From positions 1 through 20,311 of the forward strand of contig JAGHBG010000145.1 in assembly GCA_021161105.1 (NCBI GenBank): 20,311 nucleotides of DNA, given 5' to 3'. Positions 7,108 to 14,622 of this stretch are shown in pieces; within the stretch, counting starts at the first letter, position 1, and each line of letters begins with the position of its first letter. This stretch comes from Thermotogaceae bacterium. GTDB taxonomy: Bacteria > Thermotogota > Thermotogae > Thermotogales > Thermotogaceae. The position numbers and the translations under genes were made by a program. The notes under the pieces are model-generated. The model was not told where the DNA came from and searched no databases. It was given only the letters and a program-made list of their open reading frames with translations.

Positions 7108-8418
7108 TTGAGACAGAGGAAAATTCATAAAAGGATTTTGCTTACTATAGCTTTTATATATGTTTTAAGTTGCATTTTTTACACAAGATATATAACGGGT
7201 AAAGAGCAGCAAGTTTATGCATATTTTTCTGGGTTTTTATCAAGTCATGCATGGCAGTTTGATGTGAAAAATCTTTCAAATATGGCAGATAGTATAATAT
7301 ACGGAACAAATGTTTACAGAATAGTTGTTATAGACGATACTGGTGAGGTGCTATACGACAACAAAGCTAACCCTGGCACGTTAAGTAAAGTTTTTTTGAA
7401 AGTTGGTATATATTGGCTGAAGAAGCATCAATTTGAGATGAAACACGATGACGAAAAATTCGGGCAAATTGTGTTTTATTCTTTAAGAAAAGATTTCAAC
7501 GTGTATACTTACTTTTTCATTGCAGCATTGGGATTGTATTTGATAATAACAAACCAGATAAATTTGAGAGAAGCTCTCAAGGACCTTTCTACCACAAAAG
7601 GAGAGCTTGAAGAAACGGTTGAAGAACTGGAAAATACCATAGAAGAGCTTAACAATACTCAGGAAGAACTTATAAATTCAGAAAAAATGGCTTCAATTGG
7701 AAGGTTTGTTGCCGGAATAGCCCATGACCTTAACACTCCAGCTGGAATAATATACACAGGCCTTACAGAACTTCAAAGATACCTGGAAGAACTAGAAGAA
7801 TCTTATAAAAATGGCAAAGTTAGAAAGAAAGACTTTGAGGATTTTCTGAGTTCATCAAAAGAACTTGTGGATATGATGATAAAAAATATTACAAGAATTG
7901 CGAGCCTGGTAAAAGGATTGAAAGGAGTAGCATTTCAGGAAGCAGGAGGAAAGCCTTTAGAGGTAAATTTGAAGAATTTAATAAATGATGTTATTTCTGC
8001 GATATCCCCTAAACTGAAAAGGTCGAAAGTTAAAGTTGAAATTAGCTGTCCTGATGGCCTTCAGATGAGATCCTATCCTTCAGCTATTTCTCAGGTACTT
8101 ATGAACCTCACAGAAAATTCTCTTTCCCACGGATTTGATGGTGATGTTCAGAATCCCACCATAAGAATAAAAGTAGAAGATAAAGGTGATTATGTTCAGA
8201 TAATCTATGAAGATAATGGCAGGGGGATGAGCGAAGATGTAAGGAGGAAAGCTTTTGAACCTTTTTACACAACAAAGCCGGGAAAAGGTGGAACCGGACT
8301 TGGACTTTATATAGTGTATACTTTGGTCGAAGATAAACTGGCTGGTGAAATCACGCTGGAGAGTGAAAGTGGTTTAGGAGCGAGGTTTTTAATAATTCTA
8401 CCTAAGAATTTAAAATAG
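7108..8418 (+). CDS. Membrane sensor histidine kinase
   Basis: Two-component sensor, 436 residues from TTG 7108, preceded by GGAGTGAT (7096-7103). In-frame TTG at 7084 and GTG at 7099 are alternatives. A transmembrane helix at about 10-29 and a second at about 132-150 enclose a small outside sensor of about 100 residues with no domain I recognise. A Glu-rich coiled coil (about 160-195) leads to the H-box AHDLNTPAG with phosphoacceptor His206. The HATPase_c domain has an N-box (NLTENSLSH, about 333-341), G1 (EDNGRGM), F-box (FEPFYTTK) and G2 (GGTGLGLYIV, about 394-403), so it should be active. It lies 30 bases after fmt and 13 before the response regulator gene, its probable partner. Confidence 0.95.
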   Translation: MRQRKIHKRILLTIAFIYVLSCIFYTRYITGKEQQVYAYFSGFLSSHAWQFDVKNLSNMADSIIYGTNVYRIVVIDDTGEVLYDNKANPGTLSKVFLKVGIYWLKKHQFEMKHDDEKFGQIVFYSLRKDFNVYTYFFIAALGLYLIITNQINLREALKDLSTTKGELEETVEELENTIEELNNTQEELINSEKMASIGRFVAGIAHDLNTPAGIIYTGLTELQRYLEELEESYKNGKVRKKDFEDFLSSSKELVDMMIKNITRIASLVKGLKGVAFQEAGGKPLEVNLKNLINDVISAISPKLKRSKVKVEISCPDGLQMRSYPSAISQVLMNLTENSLSHGFDGDVQNPTIRIKVEDKGDYVQIIYEDNGRGMSEDVRRKAFEPFYTTKPGKGGTGLGLYIVYTLVEDKLAGEITLESESGLGARFLIILPKNLK

Positions 8419-8431
8419 AGGGAGGAAGTAT

Positions 8432-9877
8432 ATGACGGAATTTCTAGACTTTATAGATGATAAGGGAAGTAAGGAACTACCGTCTGATAATTGGAAAATC
8501 CTGGTTGTAGAAGACGATGAAGATGTACAGAGGCTTACAGAGCTTGTCCTGAGGGATCTTGAATTTGATGGAAAAGGAATAGAGATATTAACGGCTTATT
8601 CAAAAGAAGAGGCAAAAAAGATATTTGAGAAGCACGACGATATAGCTGTTGCAATAATAGATGTTGTTATGGAAGACAAAACTGCGGGACTCGATCTTGT
8701 AAAATACATAAGAGAAGATCTAAAGAACCGCAAAACAAGGCTTATCATAAGAACAGGTCAACCGGGATATGCTCCCAAAAGGGAAGTAATTTTGAACTAC
8801 GATATAAATGACTACAGAGAAAAGACAGAACTCTCAACCGAGATGATGATAGGAATAGTTGTAACAGCCTTACGGTCTTACAGAGATATAATAAATTTTG
8901 AATTCGAAAGTAATCTTACAGAAAATATTTTTGAATTGTCTCATAAAACAACAGAAAATCTTTCACAAGTAAACCTTGTTCTTGATTTCCTAAAAAATCT
9001 TGGGAAAGTACTTAAAAGGTATGGTATAGAAATAAATGCAACTGTTGTAGACAAAAATGAAGAAAGTTTCTATTTTGGGAAAAGCCCCCCAAGTATGGAG
9101 GATGATTACTCCGATATAAAAGATGACATATCGTGGGTTGATGATAGTACCCTACTTGTTAATCTTTATGTCAACAAGGTAAAAGAGCTTACAATGGTTA
9201 TCGAGTTTACTGGTAAATTGAGTCAAGATTGGAAAGATAAAATAGCCATTCACATGCTCCAGGTATCAACACTGATTAGCAACAAGATTATAAAAGATAT
9301 GATAAACAATACTATGTACCAGATGATCTTTACACTGGCTGATCTTATAGAACATAGATCTGTGGAAACAGGAGAACATATAAGAAGGGTAGGAGAAATG
9401 AGTTATGCTCTTGCAAAACTCTATGGGATGGATGAAAACACAGCACAAAAGATTAAGATTGCATCTTTGCTCCATGATGTCGGCAAGATAGGCATACCTG
9501 ACACAATCTTAAACAAGCCTTCAAAACTCACCGAAGAAGAATATGAAATAATGAAAACTCATACACTTATAGGTTACAAAATACTCTCAAAACAAAAAAA
9601 CGAGATTTTCAACTTAGCTGCCAAAATAGCTCTTTATCACCATGAAAATTGGGATGGGAGCGGATATCCTGAAGGTTTGTCAGGAGAAGCTATTCCCCTT
9701 GAAGCAAGGATAGTTGCTATAGCTGACAACTATGATGCATTAATTTCTGAAAGGATTTACAGAAAAGCATGGCCAGAGGATAAGGTTCTTGAGTATATAA
9801 GAGATATGAGAGGTATAAAATTTGACCCCAAAATAACAGATCTTTTCTTTAGATATTATAAGGAGATAACTAAATAG
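8432..9877 (+). CDS. Response regulator REC-DUF3369-HD-GYP (predicted c-di-GMP phosphodiesterase)
   Basis: The 481-residue protein has an N-terminal receiver (about 21-150) with acidic residues Glu27/Asp28, phosphoacceptor Asp77 and conserved Lys131. The middle region (about 160-290) matches the layout of DUF3369, which commonly sits between REC and HD domains. The C-terminal HD-GYP domain has HDVGK (348-352), HHENWDGSGYP (403-413), the IADNYDAL block and RIYRKAW. All signature residues for hydrolysis of cyclic di-GMP or a related dinucleotide are present. The SD GGGAGGAAG sits just before the ATG. Co-transcription with the preceding kinase makes a kinase-to-phosphodiesterase pathway likely, with a second messenger rather than DNA binding as output. 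Confidence 0.95.
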   Translation: MTEFLDFIDDKGSKELPSDNWKILVVEDDEDVQRLTELVLRDLEFDGKGIEILTAYSKEEAKKIFEKHDDIAVAIIDVVMEDKTAGLDLVKYIREDLKNRKTRLIIRTGQPGYAPKREVILNYDINDYREKTELSTEMMIGIVVTALRSYRDIINFEFESNLTENIFELSHKTTENLSQVNLVLDFLKNLGKVLKRYGIEINATVVDKNEESFYFGKSPPSMEDDYSDIKDDISWVDDSTLLVNLYVNKVKELTMVIEFTGKLSQDWKDKIAIHMLQVSTLISNKIIKDMINNTMYQMIFTLADLIEHRSVETGEHIRRVGEMSYALAKLYGMDENTAQKIKIASLLHDVGKIGIPDTILNKPSKLTEEEYEIMKTHTLIGYKILSKQKNEIFNLAAKIALYHHENWDGSGYPEGLSGEAIPLEARIVAIADNYDALISERIYRKAWPEDKVLEYIRDMRGIKFDPKITDLFFRYYKEITK

Positions 9878-9900
9878 AATACTAAAAGGGAGGAATAAGT

Positions 9901-11544
9901 ATGGCAACGGTGGGTAGATTTATTGAGGGGGAGATAACCAGTAGTAATAAGTTTCTTTCACCTGCGAAGGTAACCGTTGAAACTGCCTTTTACAGAAATA
10001 ATGTTATTATGGTCACGTCAAGAAGAGAATCCTACAAGCTTGCCAAAAACTCTCCGGGAACCATAATCCTTGACTGGAAAGTTTACAAACCACATCTTCT
10101 CGACTTAAACGAAGACACTCATGTTCTTCTTTTCAATGATGGAGCTGTTGTTGGAAGGTATGCGAAAGGTAGAAGAATATTAGGAACCCCCGGCGTTGAT
10201 AGCTCTTATTATCTCTCCATATTAAGAGAAGCTGTTTACAATACTCGTTACAGAAAAATGTATCACGCTACATCTTTCACAGGTCTTCATGAAGATTTTA
10301 TGGTTAGAAACCATCTTTTAATACCTGAAGGCCATGAAAATCTTCTTTACAACTGGCTTTTAAACTTTCAGCATGAAACACCTGAGTACTCAGAAATGTA
10401 CAAAAGATCCAAAAAATACAATGAGCCAGATGTATATATCTTCTCAGATCCAGACTGGAAGCATCCAGATTTTCCTATGGGGCTTGTTATATTTGACCCA
10501 GCACATAATGTTGCTGCGATTCTTGGAATGAGGTATTTTGGGGAATTTAAAAAGGCAACATTGACTCTTGGATGGGGCACTGCAAGTAGAAACGGATATG
10601 TTGCATGCCATGGTGGCCTTAAAAAGTTTGAATTTGATGGGAAGTCTTTTGTTGCCGCGTTTTTTGGTCTCTCAGGATCGGGGAAAAGCACTCTTACCCA
10701 TGCAAAGCATGAAGGAAAATACAAAATAACGGTTCTTCACGATGATGCTTTCATAATAAATCTTCAAGATAGATCTTCGATTGCCCTTGAACCTCAGTAT
10801 TTCGATAAAACAGCGGATTACACCACAGCATCAGAGGATAACGAATATCTTCTCACGATACAAAATTGTGGAGTCACAGTGACAAAAGATGGAAAGTTGG
10901 TTCCCGTTATGGAAGATATAAGAAACGGCAACGGAAGGGCTATAAAATCAAGGTTCTGGTCTCCAAACAGGGTGGATAAGGTAGATGAGCCAATTAATGC
11001 AATTTTCTGGATAATGAAAGATCCTGCTCTTCCACCAGTTATAAAAATAGAGGATCCTTCTCTTGCATCAGCAATGGGAGCAACGCTTGCAACGAAAAGG
11101 ACCTCAGCGGAGGCGGGTGTTGATACATCAAAACTTGTTATAGAGCCTTATGCAAACCCCTTCAGAACTTGGGTTTTAAATGACGATTTTGTAAGATTTA
11201 AGAAACTCTTTGAAGATGGGGTTGCATGCTATGTGATAAACACAGGACACTTTATGAATAAAAAAGTTCCAAAGGAAGTCACTCTGGCTATAATTGAATC
11301 GATTGTAGAGGGGAGAGCTGTCTTTAAAGATTTCGCTGGTCCTGTGAAGTACATGGATATAGAAGGATTTGAAGTCAGATTTTCTGATGAATATAAAAAA
11401 GCGTTACTTGACTCTTTCGGGATGAGGTTGGAGTATCTGGAAGAGAATGCAAAATCTGAAGGGATAAATTATATTTCGGAAGATGCCGTCTGTGTGATGA
11501 AAAATATATATGAAGAAATCAAAAATTTTAGAGGAGATGAATGA
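9901..11544 (+). CDS. Divergent ATP-type phosphoenolpyruvate carboxykinase
   Basis: Probably interconverts oxaloacetate plus ATP and PEP plus ADP plus CO2. The 547 residues align by eye with ATP-PEPCK. Near residue 125-143 is a block like the family's HALFARNLFIRP. YFGEFKK (212-218) supplies the Lys that binds metal, and His237 in ACHGG is the second ligand. The P-loop is GLSGSGKST (256-264). GNGRAI (343-348) matches the usual ENTR region, and VINTGHF near the end matches LVNTGW. Oddities: the kinase-2 segment reads LHDDAF (279-284) instead of GDDEHGW, and I cannot find a clear TGRSPKDKF block. The substrate should therefore be checked. The ATG has SD GGGAGG (9888-9893). It overlaps the next gene by 4 bases (ATGA). 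Confidence 0.78.
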   Translation: MATVGRFIEGEITSSNKFLSPAKVTVETAFYRNNVIMVTSRRESYKLAKNSPGTIILDWKVYKPHLLDLNEDTHVLLFNDGAVVGRYAKGRRILGTPGVDSSYYLSILREAVYNTRYRKMYHATSFTGLHEDFMVRNHLLIPEGHENLLYNWLLNFQHETPEYSEMYKRSKKYNEPDVYIFSDPDWKHPDFPMGLVIFDPAHNVAAILGMRYFGEFKKATLTLGWGTASRNGYVACHGGLKKFEFDGKSFVAAFFGLSGSGKSTLTHAKHEGKYKITVLHDDAFIINLQDRSSIALEPQYFDKTADYTTASEDNEYLLTIQNCGVTVTKDGKLVPVMEDIRNGNGRAIKSRFWSPNRVDKVDEPINAIFWIMKDPALPPVIKIEDPSLASAMGATLATKRTSAEAGVDTSKLVIEPYANPFRTWVLNDDFVRFKKLFEDGVACYVINTGHFMNKKVPKEVTLAIIESIVEGRAVFKDFAGPVKYMDIEGFEVRFSDEYKKALLDSFGMRLEYLEENAKSEGINYISEDAVCVMKNIYEEIKNFRGDE

Positions 11545-12446
11545 AAATGGGAAAATTAAAAAAGCTTGTTGTTCCGAATCTTACCAAATTTGATGAAGAA
11601 GGAAATCTTGTTCTTGATGAAGCGTATAAAAATTTTTTGGAAAAGTTGGTAGAAAACGGCGTTGATGTTCTGATGCCATGTGGTAGCAACAGCGAGTTTC
11701 ATGTTATGGATATCGAAGAAAGAAAAGCTATGGTCGAATTCGTTATGGATGTGATGAAGAATAAAGCAGAAATTATGCCTCATGTTGGGTCTGCAAGTTA
11801 CAAAGAGACCAAAACTTTAGCAAATCATGCATTTTCTTTGGGAGTAAAGAGAGTATCAATTGTGGTTCCATATTACTTTGTTTATGATGAAAAGGCTTTG
11901 ATAGACTATTTTGTATCCCTGGCAAGAGAATTTTCTGATAAAGAATTCGTGCTTTACAATATACCTGCTTTTGCAGGAAATACTCTGGAGATTGACACGA
12001 TTTTGAAGATAAAAGAAAAGGCACCAAATGTTGTGGGTTTAAAGGATACTGCTTCAAGACCCTGGATCGTTAATATTATAAAGAGAGAGGTTCCAGGCTT
12101 TATAATCTATGGAGGAAACGATTCAATGATAATTGATTATGTAGGAAGAGGTGCAGATGGGCATGTATCTGGAAGTGCCAATGTCTTTCCAAAACTTGTG
12201 AGAAAACTCCTTGATGAAGTTGAAGCAGGCAATTATAAACAGGCGTTTTTACTTCAAATTGAAATGGAAAAAATCATAAGAAATATAACTGGTCGTGAAG
12301 CTTTTATAGCGGCGAATAAATACACCTTAAAAATTGCGGGTTTTGATCTTGGTGTTCCGGGGAAGCCTAGCAGACCTTTGAGCGAAGATGAAATGAACGA
12401 AATAGATAAATTTTTGCCAGAGGTAAAAGACTGGGTAATATCTTAA
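11541..12446 (+). CDS. DapA/N-acetylneuraminate lyase superfamily aldolase
   Basis: A Schiff-base class I aldolase of the dihydrodipicolinate synthase family, 301 residues, a TIM barrel. The catalytic Lys168 sits in VVGLKDTAS and the conserved Tyr139 in VLYNIPAF. The substrate-recognition loop reads CGSNSEFHVMD (47-57) rather than the GTTGE of true DHDPS, which argues against lysine biosynthesis and for another 2-oxo-acid. The substrate cannot be named from sequence. The ATG overlaps the PEPCK-like stop by 4 bases, with SD GAGGAG (11531-11536); ATG 11547 is an alternative. Coupling to a PEP carboxykinase suggests a shared route through pyruvate or PEP (inference). It is the last gene before a strong terminator. 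Confidence 0.9.
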   Translation: MKMGKLKKLVVPNLTKFDEEGNLVLDEAYKNFLEKLVENGVDVLMPCGSNSEFHVMDIEERKAMVEFVMDVMKNKAEIMPHVGSASYKETKTLANHAFSLGVKRVSIVVPYYFVYDEKALIDYFVSLAREFSDKEFVLYNIPAFAGNTLEIDTILKIKEKAPNVVGLKDTASRPWIVNIIKREVPGFIIYGGNDSMIIDYVGRGADGHVSGSANVFPKLVRKLLDEVEAGNYKQAFLLQIEMEKIIRNITGREAFIAANKYTLKIAGFDLGVPGKPSRPLSEDEMNEIDKFLPEVKDWVIS

Positions 12447-12474
12447 CATCAAATTGATTGTAAAAGTATCCTCT

Positions 12475-12498
12475 GCGGGTGTAATTGCCCGCTTTTTT
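12475..12498 (+). terminator. Rho-independent terminator ending the def operon
   Basis: GCGGGT (12475-12480) and GCCCGC (12487-12492) pair as a 6-bp stem including one G-U, with the loop GTAATT, followed by six T residues. It lies 29 bases after the aldolase stop. Confidence 0.88.
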
Positions 12499-12623
12499 GT
12501 TGCAGAAATTGCAAGAAGTTTTCGTCAGAGTTTGTATTTTCTTCATTTAGGTTTCATCAATGAATTACTGTAGAACTACCTCATGTTACATTACAAAATG
12601 TTTTTCCTAATATTTTTATAAAT

Positions 12624-12632
12624 TGATATAAT
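12624..12632 (+). promoter_or_regulatory. Extended -10 promoter of the HD-deoC-tgt operon
   Basis: TG-A-TATAAT is a perfect extended -10 element about 43 bases before the first gene. The sequence 16-18 bases upstream (TTTCCTA) is a poor -35, which the TG extension would compensate for. Confidence 0.6.
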
Positions 12633-12658
12633 AAATCCAGTGTGATGTGGGGGCAATG

Positions 12659-12668
12659 AAGGAGGTGA
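12659..12668 (+). promoter_or_regulatory. Strong ribosome binding site before a TTG start
   Basis: AAGGAGGTGA is a ten-base anti-SD match, 7 bases before TTG 12676-12678. It fixes the start of the HD-domain gene despite the rare initiator. Confidence 0.8.
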
Positions 12669-12675
12669 ATTTTCG

Positions 12676-13224
12676 TTGATAACAAGGGATAGAGCACTTG
12701 AGCTTCTTAAAAAACATTTAAAGAACAGGAATTTATTCAAGCACTGTCTTGCGGTTGAAGCTGTTATGAGGGAATTGGCAAAAAAGTTCGGTGAAGATGA
12801 AGAGCTCTGGGGTTTGACAGGGCTTCTTCATGATCTTGATTACGATTACACGAAAAATGATCCTGAAAAGCATGGTCTTGTAACACTTGAGCTTCTTAAA
12901 GATGAAGATGTGCCCCAGGAGATGCTTGATGGAATATTGGCTCATTGTGGAAAGAAGGAGAGGAACACACTTATTGAAAAGGCCATATACCCGGCAGATC
13001 CCGTAACAGGTTTCATAGTTGCTGCGGCTCTCATAAGACCAGAAAAAAAGTTAGAAGTTGTTGATGTTCAGTTTCTTAAAAGGAGATTTAAGGAGAAGGC
13101 CTTTGCAAAAGGTGCAAATAGAGAGCAGATAAAAGCTTGTGAAAAAATTGGAATGACGCTGGATGAGTTTCTTGAACTTTCTTTGAATGCTATGAAAAAG
13201 ATTTCTGCTGAACTTGGATTGTGA
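12676..13224 (+). CDS. HD-domain metal-dependent phosphohydrolase, substrate unknown
   Basis: Small HDIG-type protein of 182 residues. The likely metal ligands are His23, His52-Asp53 (in GLLHDLDYD) and Asp108 (in YPADPVTG). His66 and His90 (AHCGKK) are extra histidines of the kind seen in HD enzymes that bind a second metal. The protein has no GYP motif and no fused sensor. HD proteins of this size hydrolyse nucleotides or phosphoesters, but I cannot assign a substrate. The start is TTG with a near-perfect SD. Its stop codon lies at the edge of the deoC SD, so the two genes are tightly linked. A nucleotide or nucleoside role would fit the deoC neighbour (inference). Confidence 0.88.
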   Translation: MITRDRALELLKKHLKNRNLFKHCLAVEAVMRELAKKFGEDEELWGLTGLLHDLDYDYTKNDPEKHGLVTLELLKDEDVPQEMLDGILAHCGKKERNTLIEKAIYPADPVTGFIVAAALIRPEKKLEVVDVQFLKRRFKEKAFAKGANREQIKACEKIGMTLDEFLELSLNAMKKISAELGL

Positions 13225-13230
13225 GGTGAT
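13223..13230 (+). promoter_or_regulatory. Ribosome binding site deciding the deoC start
   Basis: GAGGTGAT overlaps the stop of the HD-domain gene and lies 4 bases before ATG 13235. It rules against the longer in-frame TTG at 13214. Confidence 0.7.
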
Positions 13231-13234
13231 TTTT

Positions 13235-13969
13235 ATGGAAATAAAAAACATGGTGGATGAATGGATTGAAAAATATCATAGGAAATACCAGTTTGAACTG
13301 GATGAGGGAAGGATGGTTTCTAAAAATGATGTTAGAAGTGCTATAGAGCATACCAACTTAAAGCCCACTGCAACTCCAGAGAATATAAGAAAGCTATGTG
13401 AAGAAGCAAAAGAACATAATTTCTATGGAGTTTGTGTGAATCCGGTGTATGTAAAACTTGCAAAGGATGAATTGAAAGGCTCAAATCAAAAAGTAGTAAC
13501 CGTTTGTGGTTTCCCACTTGGTGCTACTCCAAGTCAGGTTAAAGCTTGTGAAGCCAGAAGAGCCGTCCAGGATGGAGCGGATGAAGTTGATATGGTGATA
13601 AACATAGGTCTTTTAAAGGCAAGAGAGTACGAGAAAGTTTATGAAGATATAAAATCTGTTGTGGAAGCAGCGGGTGTACCTGTGAAAGTGATAATCGAAG
13701 CATGTTATCTTACTGATGAAGAAAAGGTCGCAGCTTGTGTTATATCGAAATTGGCTGGAGCTGCTTATGTTAAAACTTCAACAGGTTTTGGGAGTGGTGG
13801 AGCAACTGTGGAGGATGTTCATCTTATGAGATGGGTTATTGGCAGAAGGATGGGGGTAAAGGCAGCCGGTGGGATCAGAGACTTTGAAACAGCAGCTTTG
13901 ATGATTCGAGCTGGTGCAAACAAAATAGGAACAAGCTCTGGTGTTAAGATAATGGAAAGTGCGAAATAA
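13235..13969 (+). CDS. deoC: Deoxyribose-phosphate aldolase
   Basis: Cleaves 2-deoxyribose-5-phosphate to acetaldehyde and glyceraldehyde-3-phosphate in deoxynucleoside catabolism. The 244 residues form a class I TIM-barrel aldolase. The Schiff-base Lys180 lies in YVKTSTGFG, Asp119 in DEVDMVINIG, and Lys209 in GVKAAGGIRD; these match the catalytic Asp/Lys/Lys of E. coli DeoC. An N-terminal extension of about 35 residues precedes the barrel, as in several thermophile DeoC proteins. The start is ATG 13235. No deoA, deoD or cdd is nearby, so the gene is not in a standard deo operon; it sits instead between an HD hydrolase and a folate-enzyme homologue. Confidence 0.97.
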   Translation: MEIKNMVDEWIEKYHRKYQFELDEGRMVSKNDVRSAIEHTNLKPTATPENIRKLCEEAKEHNFYGVCVNPVYVKLAKDELKGSNQKVVTVCGFPLGATPSQVKACEARRAVQDGADEVDMVINIGLLKAREYEKVYEDIKSVVEAAGVPVKVIIEACYLTDEEKVAACVISKLAGAAYVKTSTGFGSGGATVEDVHLMRWVIGRRMGVKAAGGIRDFETAALMIRAGANKIGTSSGVKIMESAK

Positions 13970-13989
13970 TTTCAGAGGGGGGGAGATTT

Positions 13990-14622
13990 ATGGGAATTGA
14001 GAACATTACCGTCGGTGAATTTGTAGAGCAGGTTTCCAGTAAAGAACCAGTTCCAGGTGGTGGAGCTGTTGGAGCAGTTGTGGCGGCTTTGGCGGCAGGA
14101 TTAACAGAAATGGTAGCTAATCTAACAATAGGAAAGAAGAAGTATAAAGAATGGGAAGGGGAAATGGAAAGAGTTGTAAGCGAAATGGAAAAGACAAAAG
14201 AAGAGCTTTATCTGATTGCAAAGAAGGATATGGACGCTTTTAATGCATTTATGGAAGCCATGAAGCTTCCTAAGAATACGGAAGAGGAAAAGAAAATAAG
14301 GCAGGAAAAAATGCAAGGAGCTTTGAAAGGTGCTATAGATGTTCCTTACGAGCTTGCAAGGAAAGCAAGAGACATAATAAAGCAAACCGAAATAGTAACG
14401 GAGTTTGGAAATAAAAACGCAGTGTCTGATGCTTTAAGTGCTGCGGAACTCTGCAAGGCTGCTTTTGAAATAGCCAAAGCCAATGTGTATATAAATCTCA
14501 AATACCTGAAGGATGAAAAACTCAAGGAATATTATGAGCAGGAAACAGATGAACTGGAAAAGCAAGTTTACGGATCTTACAACAGAATAAAGGAAATGAT
14601 AAAGGAAAATGGCTGGCTTTGA
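13990..14622 (+). CDS. Stand-alone formimino-THF cyclodeaminase-like protein (FTCD_C)
   Basis: The 210 residues form the mostly helical cyclodeaminase domain found as the C-terminal half of mammalian FTCD. The N-terminal signature is present in the form PVPGGGAVGAVVAALAAGLTEMVANLT (split here across about 21-47). A long helical region and a conserved NKNAVSDALSAAELCKAAFE stretch near 140-160 follow. Family members convert 5-formimino-THF to 5,10-methenyl-THF and ammonia, or act as methenyl-THF cyclohydrolase (FchA). No fused or adjacent formiminotransferase and no hut genes are seen, so a one-carbon role is likely but the exact reaction is open. A G-rich SD lies just before the ATG. Its end overlaps the start of tgt by 14 bases. 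Confidence 0.88.
   Translation: MGIENITVGEFVEQVSSKEPVPGGGAVGAVVAALAAGLTEMVANLTIGKKKYKEWEGEMERVVSEMEKTKEELYLIAKKDMDAFNAFMEAMKLPKNTEEEKKIRQEKMQGALKGAIDVPYELARKARDIIKQTEIVTEFGNKNAVSDALSAAELCKAAFEIAKANVYINLKYLKDEKLKEYYEQETDELEKQVYGSYNRIKEMIKENGWL

Noticed and set aside
10368..10724. 118-codon minus-strand frame inside the PEPCK-like gene
   Set aside because: Antisense shadow of a strongly supported coding region, with no RBS.
12447..12675. Search for a riboswitch or small RNA between the aldolase terminator and the HD-domain promoter
   Set aside because: Apart from the terminator, extended -10 and SD, I found no conserved structure or long inverted repeat.
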